A stretch of 6,199 bases of DNA from the NCBI GenBank assembly GCA_030612945.1, contig JAUWMY010000166.1, forward strand, positions 1 to 6,199. Reading direction: 5' to 3'. This document shows, one piece after another, positions 1 to 6,199 of this stretch. Position numbers and translations under genes: made by a program. Source of the DNA: Desulfobacteraceae bacterium (GTDB lineage Bacteria; Desulfobacterota; DSM-4660; Desulfatiglandales; Desulfatiglandaceae). Every line of letters begins with the position of its first letter. Position 1 is the stretch's first letter. Below the pieces are notes generated by a model, which worked only from the letters and a program-made list of their open reading frames with translations, made no database searches and was not told where the DNA came from.

Positions 1-1874
1 TGAAAAAGGAACAGTCTATTCTGGTAATCTTAGGTAATCCCCCATATTCCGGGATGTCAGCAAACAAAAGCGAGAAAGAGGTGACATTCAAAAAGGGAGA
101 CAACTACACCACCCATTATGAAATAAAAGAGGTAAACAGTCGTTTTAATCTGATCCCTGAAACAAAAAAGGCGACAAAAGAGATAACCAGGAAACAGAAA
201 ACCTGGATCGGGGCCTTAATAGAATATTACAAGGTCATAGATGGAAAGTGGCTCAAGGAGAAAAACCCAAAATGGTTGCAGGATGATTATGTAAAGTTCA
301 TCCGATTTGCCCAGTGGAAGATTGATCAGGCAGGAGAAGGCGTTTTGGGGTTTATCACCAATCACAGTTATTTGGATAATCCCACGTTCAGAGGGATGCG
401 CCAGTCTCTGATGAAAAGCTTCAACGAGATATATATCCTGGATCTCCACGGAAACAGCCTCAAGAAAGAAAAATGCCCTGATGGTTCCAAAGACGAAAAT
501 GTCTTTGACATCCGGCAGGGAGTGGCTATCGCCCTGTTTGTGAAAAAGCAAGGAAAGAAAGGATGCAAGGTATATCATTCGGAAAGATGGGGGCTGAGAG
601 ACAAGAAATATGAATGGCTTCAAAAAAATGACATCAAGAAAACCAAATGGAAAAAATTGTCCCCTAAATCCGAATTTTATTTTTTCATTCCACGGGATGA
701 AAGGCTCTTGAAAGCATATGAACGATTTCCGAAGATAACAGAGGTTTTTCCGGTAAATAGTGTTGGAATAGTCACTTCGAGGGACAGTTTCGTAATAGAC
801 CCTGATAAGGATGCCCTTAAACGACGCATTAAAATATTCCGCGATGAAAAAATGCCGGATGATATCGTCAGACAAACATTTAAAATGAAGGATAAGTCCA
901 ATTGGGAATTGAAAACTGCACGGGAAAAGATAAGGAAGGATGAAAAATGGAAAGATTCAATAACGAATATTTTGTATCGACCATTTGATATGCAATGGGT
1001 TTTCTATCACGATGCTGTAATTGAGCGTTCGCGCAAAGAAGTGATGAAACATATGATGCAGGAGAATCTTTCATTATGTGTTGGAAGGGCCGGACAGGTT
1101 GTTGGCATAGATAAACCCTGGAATATTGTCTTTTGTTCCCACTGCATTGAGGATTTCAATTTGTTCTATCGTGGCGGCAACGTCAACTTTCCCCTCTATC
1201 TTTATCCCAAAAAAGACAACCCTCAAAAACGGTCATCTGGTAGCACCCTAATGCTCTTTGAACCGCCGGCGGAATATGTTTCAAAGACTCGGAATCTGTC
1301 TCCTAATATAGTGAACCATTTAATAAAGAGTTTTGGGAAAAAAAAGGCACCAACACCTGAAGAAATCTTCTTTTATGTTTATGCTATCCTGTATTCAAAT
1401 ATCTTCCGCACAAAATATGCCGACTTCCTCAGGTCCGACTTCCCAAGAGTTCCGTTCACGAAAAAGCCCGAACTATTTTCGAAGATGGGCACTCATGGGA
1501 AAAGACTCGTCCAATTGCACCTGCTTCAATCATCAGAACTCAATACGCCAATTGCAAAATTTCAGGGAAAAGGTGAAGGTATTGTTGAAAAGCTGAGATA
1601 TGATATAAGTGAAAGACGGGTATTTTTCAACCAGAGCCAGTATTTTGAAGGAATCTCAAATGACGTGTGGGAGTATCAAATTGGTGGATATCAGGTTTGT
1701 CATAAATGGCTGAAGGACCGAAAAGGAAGAACTTTGTCAACGGACGATATCAAGCACTATTGCAGGATTGCCACAGCCATCCAAAAGACTATTGAGATCC
1801 AAAAAAATATTGATAGGATTTATCCTGAGGTGGAGAAGCATACAATAGTGTTTGATGAGAAAGGGTGGGGCTAA
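1..1874 (+). CDS. Type ISP / Type IIG-like restriction-modification enzyme, C-terminal part (methyltransferase motif IV to target-recognition region); 5' end outside window
   Basis: This is the 3' part of a gene for a large single-chain restriction-modification protein that would methylate adenine N6 in DNA. The frame is open from the left edge; the first complete codon is at 3, giving 623 visible residues. Residues 8-17 read VILGNPPYSG, the NPPY motif IV of N6-adenine methyltransferases (bases 36-47). The ATG at 54 lies just after this motif, so it is internal and the true start is upstream. Next come a methyltransferase-type stretch (ITNHSYLDNPTFRGMR from residue 118; DENVFDIRQGVAIALFVK from residue 164) and a region resembling the Type ISP C-terminal specificity domain (NSVGIVTSRDSF near 252; YRPFDMQWVFYH near 325; IGGYQVCHKWLKDRKGR near 560). 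The C-terminus looks complete. In this family the nuclease and helicase-like domains and the SAM-binding motif I lie N-terminal, which here means off the window. Whether they are present, making it a full restriction enzyme, cannot be seen. The gene looks more AT-rich than waaA. Confidence 0.87.
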   Translation, partial: KKEQSILVILGNPPYSGMSANKSEKEVTFKKGDNYTTHYEIKEVNSRFNLIPETKKATKEITRKQKTWIGALIEYYKVIDGKWLKEKNPKWLQDDYVKFIRFAQWKIDQAGEGVLGFITNHSYLDNPTFRGMRQSLMKSFNEIYILDLHGNSLKKEKCPDGSKDENVFDIRQGVAIALFVKKQGKKGCKVYHSERWGLRDKKYEWLQKNDIKKTKWKKLSPKSEFYFFIPRDERLLKAYERFPKITEVFPVNSVGIVTSRDSFVIDPDKDALKRRIKIFRDEKMPDDIVRQTFKMKDKSNWELKTAREKIRKDEKWKDSITNILYRPFDMQWVFYHDAVIERSRKEVMKHMMQENLSLCVGRAGQVVGIDKPWNIVFCSHCIEDFNLFYRGGNVNFPLYLYPKKDNPQKRSSGSTLMLFEPPAEYVSKTRNLSPNIVNHLIKSFGKKKAPTPEEIFFYVYAILYSNIFRTKYADFLRSDFPRVPFTKKPELFSKMGTHGKRLVQLHLLQSSELNTPIAKFQGKGEGIVEKLRYDISERRVFFNQSQYFEGISNDVWEYQIGGYQVCHKWLKDRKGRTLSTDDIKHYCRIATAIQKTIEIQKNIDRIYPEVEKHTIVFDEKGWG

Positions 1875-1876
1875 TT

Positions 1877-3031
1877 ATGAAGTTTGAGTTTGCAACAGCT
1901 TCACGAATTATTTTTGGGCAGGGAACTGTGAAAGAAGTTGCACCAATGGCTTCAAATATGGGAAACTGTGCCCTGCTTGTCACTGGCCGGAATCTTGAAC
2001 GTGCCGGGCCACTATCGGGATCATTAAAAAATACTGGAATGAAAATTGTTACTTTCAGTGTTTCCGATGAACCGACTATAGAGTTAACCATTGAGGGTGT
2101 TGAGCTTGCTCGTCAAAATGCCAGCGATATTGTGATTGGTATGGGTGGGGGCAGTGTTATCGATACTGCAAAGGCCATTGCCGCCCTTTTGACCAACAGT
2201 GGTGATATCACAGATTATCTGGAGGTAATTGGACGAGGAAAATCGTTGTCTCGCCCATCCGCCCCCTGTATCGCAATACCGACTACAGCCGGAACCGGTG
2301 CTGAGGTCACGAAAAATGCAGTTCTAACTTCACAGGAACACAAGGTGAAGGTAAGTCTGCGTAGCCCTACCATGCTGCCGGATCTGGCCATTGTCGACCC
2401 TGAACTCACATATTCAATGCCTCCATCCTTAACTGCCAGCACCGGACTGGATGCCTTGACCCAGGTTCTGGAACCTTTTGTTTCGGTGAAATCCAACCCT
2501 CTTACTGATGCCATATGCATAGAAGGCCTGAAGCGAGCTGCCCGGTCATTGCACCGGGCTTTTAAGGATGGAAGCGATACGAGAGCCCGTGAAGACATGG
2601 CCATCGTAAGTCTTTTTGGAGGCTTAACTCTTGCAAACTCGAAACTGGGAGCTGTTCACGGGATAGCAGGGCCAATGGGAGGTATGTTCCCCGTTCCCCA
2701 TGGAGTAATCTGTGCCCGACTACTGCCTTTTGTAGTAGAAGTAAATGTCAGAGCTTTGAAGCGGCATAATTCTCAACAATATTTGTTACGTTATGATCAA
2801 GTTGCACAGGTGTTGACCGGGAAGTCAAATGCTAAGGCGGAAGAGGGAATTGCCAGGATACATGATCTATGTGACGCTTTGGATATTCCGGGGCTTTCCG
2901 ATTTTGGGATAACGGAAGATCACTTTCCAGACCTCATTACCAGTTCTAAAAAAGCAAGCAGTATGAAAGGGAATCCTGTTAATTTAACAGATGAAGAATT
3001 AACAGAGATTTTACAAAAAGCTGTCTCATAG
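1877..3031 (+). CDS. Iron-containing (group III) alcohol dehydrogenase family protein
   Basis: This 384-residue NAD(P)-dependent oxidoreductase has the usual length of the Fe-ADH family (about 380-390) and probably interconverts an alcohol and an aldehyde in the cytoplasm; the substrate cannot be told. The N-terminal dinucleotide-binding half carries GMGGGSVIDTAK (residues 88-99) and PTTAGTGAEVT (135-145). The C-terminal metal-binding half carries TGLDALTQVLEPF (189-201) and AVHGIAGPMGGMFPVPHG (259-276). By alignment to the FucO pattern the ligands would be Asp192, position 196, His261 and His275; position 196 is Gln instead of the usual His. I chose the ATG at 1877 over the in-frame GTG at 1865: the GTG lies inside the previous gene, and a purine-rich stretch (GGGTGGGG, 1863-1870) sits 6 nt before the ATG. 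The gene starts 2 nt after the restriction-modification stop codon, so the two may be translationally coupled. The family call is secure; metal use and substrate are open. Confidence 0.93.
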   Translation: MKFEFATASRIIFGQGTVKEVAPMASNMGNCALLVTGRNLERAGPLSGSLKNTGMKIVTFSVSDEPTIELTIEGVELARQNASDIVIGMGGGSVIDTAKAIAALLTNSGDITDYLEVIGRGKSLSRPSAPCIAIPTTAGTGAEVTKNAVLTSQEHKVKVSLRSPTMLPDLAIVDPELTYSMPPSLTASTGLDALTQVLEPFVSVKSNPLTDAICIEGLKRAARSLHRAFKDGSDTRAREDMAIVSLFGGLTLANSKLGAVHGIAGPMGGMFPVPHGVICARLLPFVVEVNVRALKRHNSQQYLLRYDQVAQVLTGKSNAKAEEGIARIHDLCDALDIPGLSDFGITEDHFPDLITSSKKASSMKGNPVNLTDEELTEILQKAVS

Positions 3032-3052
3032 GTAATTAGCGTCTCGATCAAC

Positions 3053-3060
3053 AGGGAGGA
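3053..3060 (+). promoter_or_regulatory. Ribosome binding site of waaA
   Basis: AGGGAGGA, a strong Shine-Dalgarno match, lies 11 nt before the GTG at 3072 and 17 nt before the in-frame ATG at 3078. This spacing favours the GTG as the start, though it is at the long end of normal. It lies in the 40-nt gap after the dehydrogenase, where I see no convincing terminator or promoter, so read-through from the dehydrogenase is plausible. Confidence 0.7.
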
Positions 3061-3071
3061 AAGTCAAGATT

Positions 3072-4385
3072 GTGAAAATGCTTTATGGCGCGTATTTTGC
3101 CCTCAGCGGCGGTCTGTTTATGTCGTTTTTCCCGGCATTCTGGACCTATACTCGTATTACGGGAAAATACCGCCGACACCTTGAAGAGCGTTTAGGAGTC
3201 TTTCCACCAGAGGCGGTGCAATGCCTTACCGGGTGTCCCCGGATCTGGCTGCACACTGCGTCTCTGGGAGAGGTCAAGGTGGCGGCCTCAATTGTGAAGG
3301 CCCTCAGGCGCATGATACCAGGCTGTTCGCTCATTGTTTCAACTGTTACCGAGCATGGCCGAAAATTGGCACGTGAGACCTTTGGAGAGGATATCTCTGT
3401 GGTTTACGCCCCCATTGATTTTGTGGGTTCAATACGCAAGGCACTCTTCACTGTTCGCCCCGATGTCATGGTTTTTGTTGAAACTGAAATATGGCCTGCC
3501 TGGCTTTTTGAGGCGCACCGTATGGGCATCAAGACCGCCTTGATTAACGGCCGAATATCTGTGAGATCCATTGGAAGATATCTTAAGTTACGGCCTTTTT
3601 TTCGTGATGTTATGAGAAACCTTGATGTGTTCAGCATGATCAGGGCAGGGGATGGAGAGCGCATCAAGGCCATGGGTGCTGATCCTCAAAAAATCGAAAT
3701 AAACGGTAATGCCAAATATGATCTTTTGGGGGCCACTGTGGACCCTGGTATTGAGTCGGAGATGCGTGAGATCTTGAACCTTGAGGCTTCAGACAAGGTA
3801 TTTGTTGCCGGCAGTACCCGCAATGGGGAAGATGCAATGCTTTTAGATGCCTATGAAAAAATCCTTAAAGAATTTCCCGAAACCATTCTGATCATTGCAC
3901 CCAGGCATATAGAAAGAATACATGCCATTGGGGCGCTGGTTGAAAAGCGTGGTCTGGGATATCAACTCTGGACTGACCTTGATAAAGATAAAGCAAAACG
4001 CACCGAGCAGGTCGTGATTATTAATGCATTTGGTGAGCTCTTCAAGATTTACAGTGTCGGGACCATTGTGTTTTGCGGCGGCAGCCTGGTTCCGCTTGGA
4101 GGGCAGAACCCCCTGGAGCCGGCCGCCTGGGGAAAAGCAGTATTTTATGGCCCGTCAATGGAAAATTTCATGGATGCCAAGTCATTATTGGAGGCGAATA
4201 AGGCGGGCTTACCAATATCGAGTCCCGAAATGCTGGCTGAAAAAGCGGTTTGGTTTCTCGGACATCCGGAGGAGCTTAAAGCATATGGAGATCGGGGGCG
4301 GGCAGCAGTCTTAAAAAATAAAGGGGCTGGTGAAAAACATGCCAGGGTAATAATGCGCCTGTGGGAATCTGTCGCTAATGTTTGA
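3072..4385 (+). CDS. waaA: 3-deoxy-D-manno-octulosonic acid (Kdo) transferase
   Basis: WaaA (KdtA) transfers Kdo from CMP-Kdo to the lipid A precursor at the cytoplasmic face of the inner membrane, the first step of LPS core assembly. The 437-residue length is usual for the family. Visible features in order: an N-terminal hydrophobic anchor (about residues 4-24); EERLG (38-42), which holds the conserved glutamate proposed as catalytic base; HTASLGEVKVA (61-71); ETEIWP (137-142); NGRIS (159-163); GNAKYD (212-217); AGSTRNGED (246-254); APRHIER (276-282); and the CMP-Kdo-side GT-B signature GGSLVPLGGQNPLEPAAWG (336-354). The start is GTG, preceded by a good ribosome binding site; ATG two codons later is the alternative. 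The gene's 3' end overlaps the convergent Smr gene by 11 nt. No other LPS genes lie in the window. The number of Kdo residues added (one, two or more) cannot be read from sequence. Confidence 0.96.
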   Translation: MKMLYGAYFALSGGLFMSFFPAFWTYTRITGKYRRHLEERLGVFPPEAVQCLTGCPRIWLHTASLGEVKVAASIVKALRRMIPGCSLIVSTVTEHGRKLARETFGEDISVVYAPIDFVGSIRKALFTVRPDVMVFVETEIWPAWLFEAHRMGIKTALINGRISVRSIGRYLKLRPFFRDVMRNLDVFSMIRAGDGERIKAMGADPQKIEINGNAKYDLLGATVDPGIESEMREILNLEASDKVFVAGSTRNGEDAMLLDAYEKILKEFPETILIIAPRHIERIHAIGALVEKRGLGYQLWTDLDKDKAKRTEQVVIINAFGELFKIYSVGTIVFCGGSLVPLGGQNPLEPAAWGKAVFYGPSMENFMDAKSLLEANKAGLPISSPEMLAEKAVWFLGHPEELKAYGDRGRAAVLKNKGAGEKHARVIMRLWESVANV

Positions 4386-4653
4386 GCTGAACGATGGTCG
4401 CTCCCCAGCTTGATGGGCCAGAGTCGATTTTATAACTCAAAACTTTCGGATGTTTTTCAAGTAGTGAATGCACAGTCCGGCGGAGAACTCCCTTTCCCTT
4501 GCCATGAATAATCCGGACTTCATAGATCCCCTTGTCAAGACATGCCTGAATGTATTCCCCTACGACCGAAGTCGCATCCTTAGGCGAGAAGGTATGAAGA
4601 TCCAGAATCCCATCAATAGGAATATGGATCACTTCCTGGTTATCGTTTTCCAT
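4375..4653 (-). CDS. Small stand-alone Smr-domain protein
   Basis: This 92-residue protein is almost entirely one Smr domain, the small MutS-related fold also found at the C-terminus of MutS2. Seen in sequence: the ILDLHTF motif (residues 16-22, with the D-L-H of the family), the nucleic-acid-binding loop HGKGKGVLR (50-58), and the closing GATIVQL strand (84-90). Smr domains in other proteins act as DNA-nicking enzymes or endoribonucleases, for example on mRNA at collided ribosomes. Which applies here is unknown, but the key D/H and HGKG residues are intact. It is the second gene of a likely two-gene operon, 17 nt after the 112-residue gene. No good Shine-Dalgarno precedes the ATG, so translation may depend on coupling to the upstream gene. 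Its 3' end overlaps waaA antisense. Confidence 0.92.
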   Translation of the reverse strand: MENDNQEVIHIPIDGILDLHTFSPKDATSVVGEYIQACLDKGIYEVRIIHGKGKGVLRRTVHSLLEKHPKVLSYKIDSGPSSWGATIVQLKH

Positions 4654-4670
4654 ATTTGGAATTTATATGC

Positions 4671-5009
4671 TCATACCCTTTCCAGATTTAACTGGTCCTT
4701 AAATTCTTTCTCGAGTTCTTTATTCAATTTCTCATAGTCCTCTTCTGTTTCCACATCAACAACCAGGTCCCGTTCGTCAAGAACCTTCAGATATCCATAT
4801 CTATTAATGATCTCCACAACCTTTTTCACTTCAACCGTGACCCATCCTTTCATCCGCATGACTAATTCGTCACCCTTAAAGGCGCGTTCAATGGTAAGCT
4901 CTACATCCCTTTCTTTTGCATCCCAGCTAACTACCGCCGGCTTAACTATAATTGGTGTAACCGGATCATGCATGGCAGCACACCGGAACCAGAGTTTTGA
5001 TCGGATCAT
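4671..5009 (-). CDS. Conserved-looking hypothetical protein, 112 residues, first gene of operon with Smr
   Basis: I do not recognise this family. The protein is soluble-looking, with no signal peptide or membrane segment. Residues about 18-62 alternate hydrophobic and charged positions in a beta-strand-like way (IIVKPAVVSWD; RDVELTIERAF; ELVMRMKGWVTVEV). Residues about 62-82 look mixed alpha/beta (KKVVEIINRYGYLKVL), and the C-terminus (about 88-110) is a highly charged helix rich in Glu and Lys. The frame could extend to a TTG at 5030, but GGGAG at 5021-5025 sits 11 nt before the ATG at 5007-5009, so I start there. An ATG 12 codons further in (MHDPVTP) has no such site. It has its own promoter upstream and is followed by the Smr gene after 17 nt, so a job linked to nucleic acid or translation is possible; that is inference only. 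Confidence 0.78.
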   Translation of the reverse strand: MIRSKLWFRCAAMHDPVTPIIVKPAVVSWDAKERDVELTIERAFKGDELVMRMKGWVTVEVKKVVEIINRYGYLKVLDERDLVVDVETEEDYEKLNKELEKEFKDQLNLERV

Positions 5010-5020
5010 AACGCTTCTTT

Positions 5021-5025
5021 CTCCC
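5021..5025 (-). promoter_or_regulatory. Ribosome binding site of the 112-residue gene
   Basis: The - strand reads GGGAG followed by 11 nt and then ATG at 5009. It decides between the ATG at 5009 and the longer TTG start at 5030, which would place this Shine-Dalgarno inside the coding region. Confidence 0.55.
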
Positions 5026-5072
5026 TTCAAACTATTATCTCATTACTCAATCCATCACGCTCATCTTATTCC

Positions 5073-5101
5073 ATTATATTCACATCTCCAGGTATTAGCA
5101 A
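5073..5101 (-). promoter_or_regulatory. Sigma70-type promoter for the hypothetical-Smr operon
   Basis: On the - strand a -35 box TTGCTA (5096-5101, 4 of 6 consensus) is separated by exactly 17 nt from a perfect -10 box TATAAT (5073-5078). Transcription would begin near 5066, giving a leader of about 57 nt before the ATG at 5009. The location, in the intergenic region just upstream of the 112-residue gene, fits. Confidence 0.6.
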
Positions 5102-5108
5102 GGTCTAA

Positions 5109-5128
5109 AGGTTATAACCTCAATTGAG
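5109..5128. repeat. Two abutting perfect palindromes upstream of the promoter (possible operator)
   Basis: AGGTTATAACCT (5109-5120) is a perfect 12-nt palindrome and CTCAATTGAG (5119-5128) a perfect 10-nt one; they share two bases and their centres are 9 nt apart. They begin 8 nt upstream of the -35 box, roughly -43 to -62 from the predicted start. That placement would suit an activator or a dimeric regulator. No regulator gene is visible nearby, so function is inferred from symmetry and position only. Confidence 0.4.
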
Positions 5129-5184
5129 TTTGACTTAAATGTTCCTGAATCTCTCAGAACACAACCAGGAATACCCTGGCCATA

Positions 5185-5985
5185 TCAGCCCCGCTTTTCG
5201 AAGACATAAGAAAGAGAACCGTAAGGTACGAGGTCAGTCCTTTCAAAAGGCAGCCTTTCATGAGATCCGATAATCAAAAACCCGCTCGTGGATAGCTGAT
5301 TGATGACTTTACTGAAAGCGGGTTTCTTCAATCTATCCTGATAATAGGTCAGCAGGTTGTTTCTCAAAAAAATGATATGAAACTGGGATCCGGTCGGATC
5401 AGAAAGAAGGTGTTGTGTTTGCCATATTATACCTTTTTTCAGTGAAGGCTTTATTTCATAAAGCTCCATGCTTTTCTTTGTGTGGAAATAGGCTGATCGA
5501 AATTGTTCAGTAAACTCTTTCAGACTACTTGATGGATAAACTCCGGCCCTTGCCCTTTCCAGATAGACCGGGTTTAGGTCGGTTGCCGTTATCTCCAACT
5601 CCGGCAAATGGGGGATGGATGCATTTAAGTCATCCCACAGGATCTTTAAGCTGTAAACCTCTTCCCCTGACGCACAACCCGCCGACCACACAAATATTTT
5701 TTGTCTGTGAGTCTCAATGAGTCCGGGCAAAATCTCCATTTGAAGAATCTGCCATAGTTTTCGATCACGAAAAAAGCGACTGATGGAGACCGTCATCAAG
5801 CGTTCACATTCAGCTCTTGCCCCATGGCTTTTTTCCAATTTATACAGGTATGCCGCAATATTCTGACAGCCCAACTGGTGCATATGCCGACGTATTCGTT
5901 TGATGACCCCCTTTCTGACCTTGCGATATCCTCTCCATGAGAACCCGAGATATTGAAGCAGTTTACGGAATTGCTGATCGTCCAT
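5185..5985 (-). CDS. CheR-family SAM-dependent methyltransferase (orphan)
   Basis: This 266-residue protein matches the CheR layout and is near the usual length. An N-terminal basic helical domain (residues about 1-60, with GYRKVRKGVIKRIRRHM at 19-35) precedes SISRFFRD (67-74, the CheR FFRD motif). The SAM-binding loop is WSAGCASGEEVYSL (100-113), followed by ITATDLNPVYLERARAGVY (132-150), IIFLRNNLLTYY (204-215) and LIIGSHERLP (237-246). Classical CheR methylates glutamates of chemoreceptors. Here the usual CRNV motif reads LRNN, and no chemoreceptor, cheB or cheA lies nearby, so the substrate is unknown and chemotaxis should not be assumed. The ATG at 5983-5985 has only a weak ribosome binding site. 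The gene lies 53 nt downstream of the Sir2-like gene on the same strand and could be co-transcribed with it. Confidence 0.88.
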   Translation of the reverse strand: MDDQQFRKLLQYLGFSWRGYRKVRKGVIKRIRRHMHQLGCQNIAAYLYKLEKSHGARAECERLMTVSISRFFRDRKLWQILQMEILPGLIETHRQKIFVWSAGCASGEEVYSLKILWDDLNASIPHLPELEITATDLNPVYLERARAGVYPSSSLKEFTEQFRSAYFHTKKSMELYEIKPSLKKGIIWQTQHLLSDPTGSQFHIIFLRNNLLTYYQDRLKKPAFSKVINQLSTSGFLIIGSHERLPFERTDLVPYGSLSYVFEKRG

Positions 5986-6038
5986 AGATCACGGTAGCCA
6001 AGAGTAAATATAGAAAAGGATTACGGATATTGCTGTTT

Positions 6039-6199
6039 TTACTCAAACAGGCCCATCAATCTTTTCAATCGTTTTACTGCTCTGGGGAGCACTTCACCTA
6101 TTGCTTCCTTGAATCTGAGATGGGCATAAGTGTCAAAGGGTGTTTCGCCCTGATTGATTATGACCAGTCTTGCATCTGACCGAAGTGCCTCCCTTGGCA
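6039..6199 (-). CDS. Sir2-like (NAD-dependent deacetylase family) protein, C-terminal fragment; 5' end outside window
   Basis: Only the last 52 residues are visible; the frame is open to the right edge and stops with TAA at 6039-6041. The stretch RLVIINQGETPFDTYAHLRF followed by EAIGEVLPRAVKRL resembles the end of Sir2-family proteins, where a 'viiN..eTp.d' strand contacts NAD and an 'aGevLp.l...l' helix closes the Rossmann fold. Sir2 proteins remove acyl groups from lysines using NAD, and some relatives act in NAD depletion or ADP-ribosylation. The catalytic His and zinc-binding cysteines lie upstream of the visible part, so activity cannot be judged. The CheR-like gene follows on the same strand. 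Confidence 0.7.
   Translation of the reverse strand, partial: PREALRSDARLVIINQGETPFDTYAHLRFKEAIGEVLPRAVKRLKRLMGLFE

Noticed and set aside
216..875. Long open frame on the - strand opposite the restriction-modification gene (219 codons)
   Set aside because: It lies wholly antisense to a well-supported gene, has no recognisable motif, and reads like the complement of Lys- and Asp-rich coding sequence (Phe/Leu/Ile-rich).
2215..2604. 129-codon open frame on the - strand inside the dehydrogenase
   Set aside because: Antisense shadow of a conserved gene, with Ser/Arg/Val-rich content and no motif.
4385..4410. AGCTG...CAGCT inverted repeat as a shared terminator between waaA and Smr
   Set aside because: Five-base arms with a 16-nt loop and no T-run; it lies inside the conserved Smr coding end, which explains the sequence.
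5165..5179. CCAGG-AATAC-CCTGG hairpin just after the CheR-like stop codon, as a terminator
   Set aside because: The stem is only 5 bp and the following - strand sequence (TTGTGTTCT) is not a real U-tract, so it is too weak to call.
5529..5720. 63-codon + strand frame inside the CheR-like gene
   Set aside because: Pro-rich shadow opposite the SAM-binding region of a conserved gene; no supporting ribosome binding site or motif.
6007..6012. TATATT on the - strand as a -10 box for the CheR-like gene
   Set aside because: No acceptable -35 box lies 16-18 nt upstream; AT-rich spacers give such matches by chance.

Overview
The window comes from a bacterium with an LPS-containing outer membrane, shown by a full-length Kdo transferase (waaA). 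Base composition is moderate, with mixed AT- and GC-rich codons. The combination of a small stand-alone Smr protein, an orphan CheR-like methyltransferase, a Sir2-type protein and an iron-type alcohol dehydrogenase fits an anaerobic proteobacterium or Desulfobacterota-like organism. That placement is an inference from gene content only and is not secure.

Layout. Bases 1-4385 are read on the + strand: the C-terminal part of a large Type ISP/IIG-like restriction-modification enzyme (cut by the left edge), an iron-containing alcohol dehydrogenase starting 2 nt after it, then waaA after a 40-nt gap. From 4375 rightward everything is on the - strand. In order of transcription these genes are: a Sir2-like protein (cut by the right edge), a CheR-family SAM methyltransferase, a 154-nt intergenic region plus leader with a good sigma70-type promoter and two abutting palindromes, an unrecognised 112-residue protein, and a small Smr-domain protein. 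The Smr gene meets waaA tail-to-tail with an 11-nt overlap.

How the genes relate. The restriction-modification gene is the only obvious defence or accessory element. Its reading frame is open to the window edge and carries the NPPY methyltransferase motif upstream of the first ATG, so that ATG is not the true start. The dehydrogenase and waaA are metabolic and envelope genes that may be co-transcribed with it. The 112-residue protein and Smr look like a two-gene operon driven from the promoter near 5073-5101. CheR and Sir2 may form another unit, but no chemotaxis genes are visible.

I see no CRISPR array, tRNA, rRNA, insertion sequence or attachment site. There is no gene-free stretch longer than about 180 bases. 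I did not find a clearly new system. The observations most worth following are the truncated restriction-modification enzyme, the His-to-Gln change at a metal-ligand position of the dehydrogenase, and the palindrome/promoter module ahead of the unknown gene and Smr.
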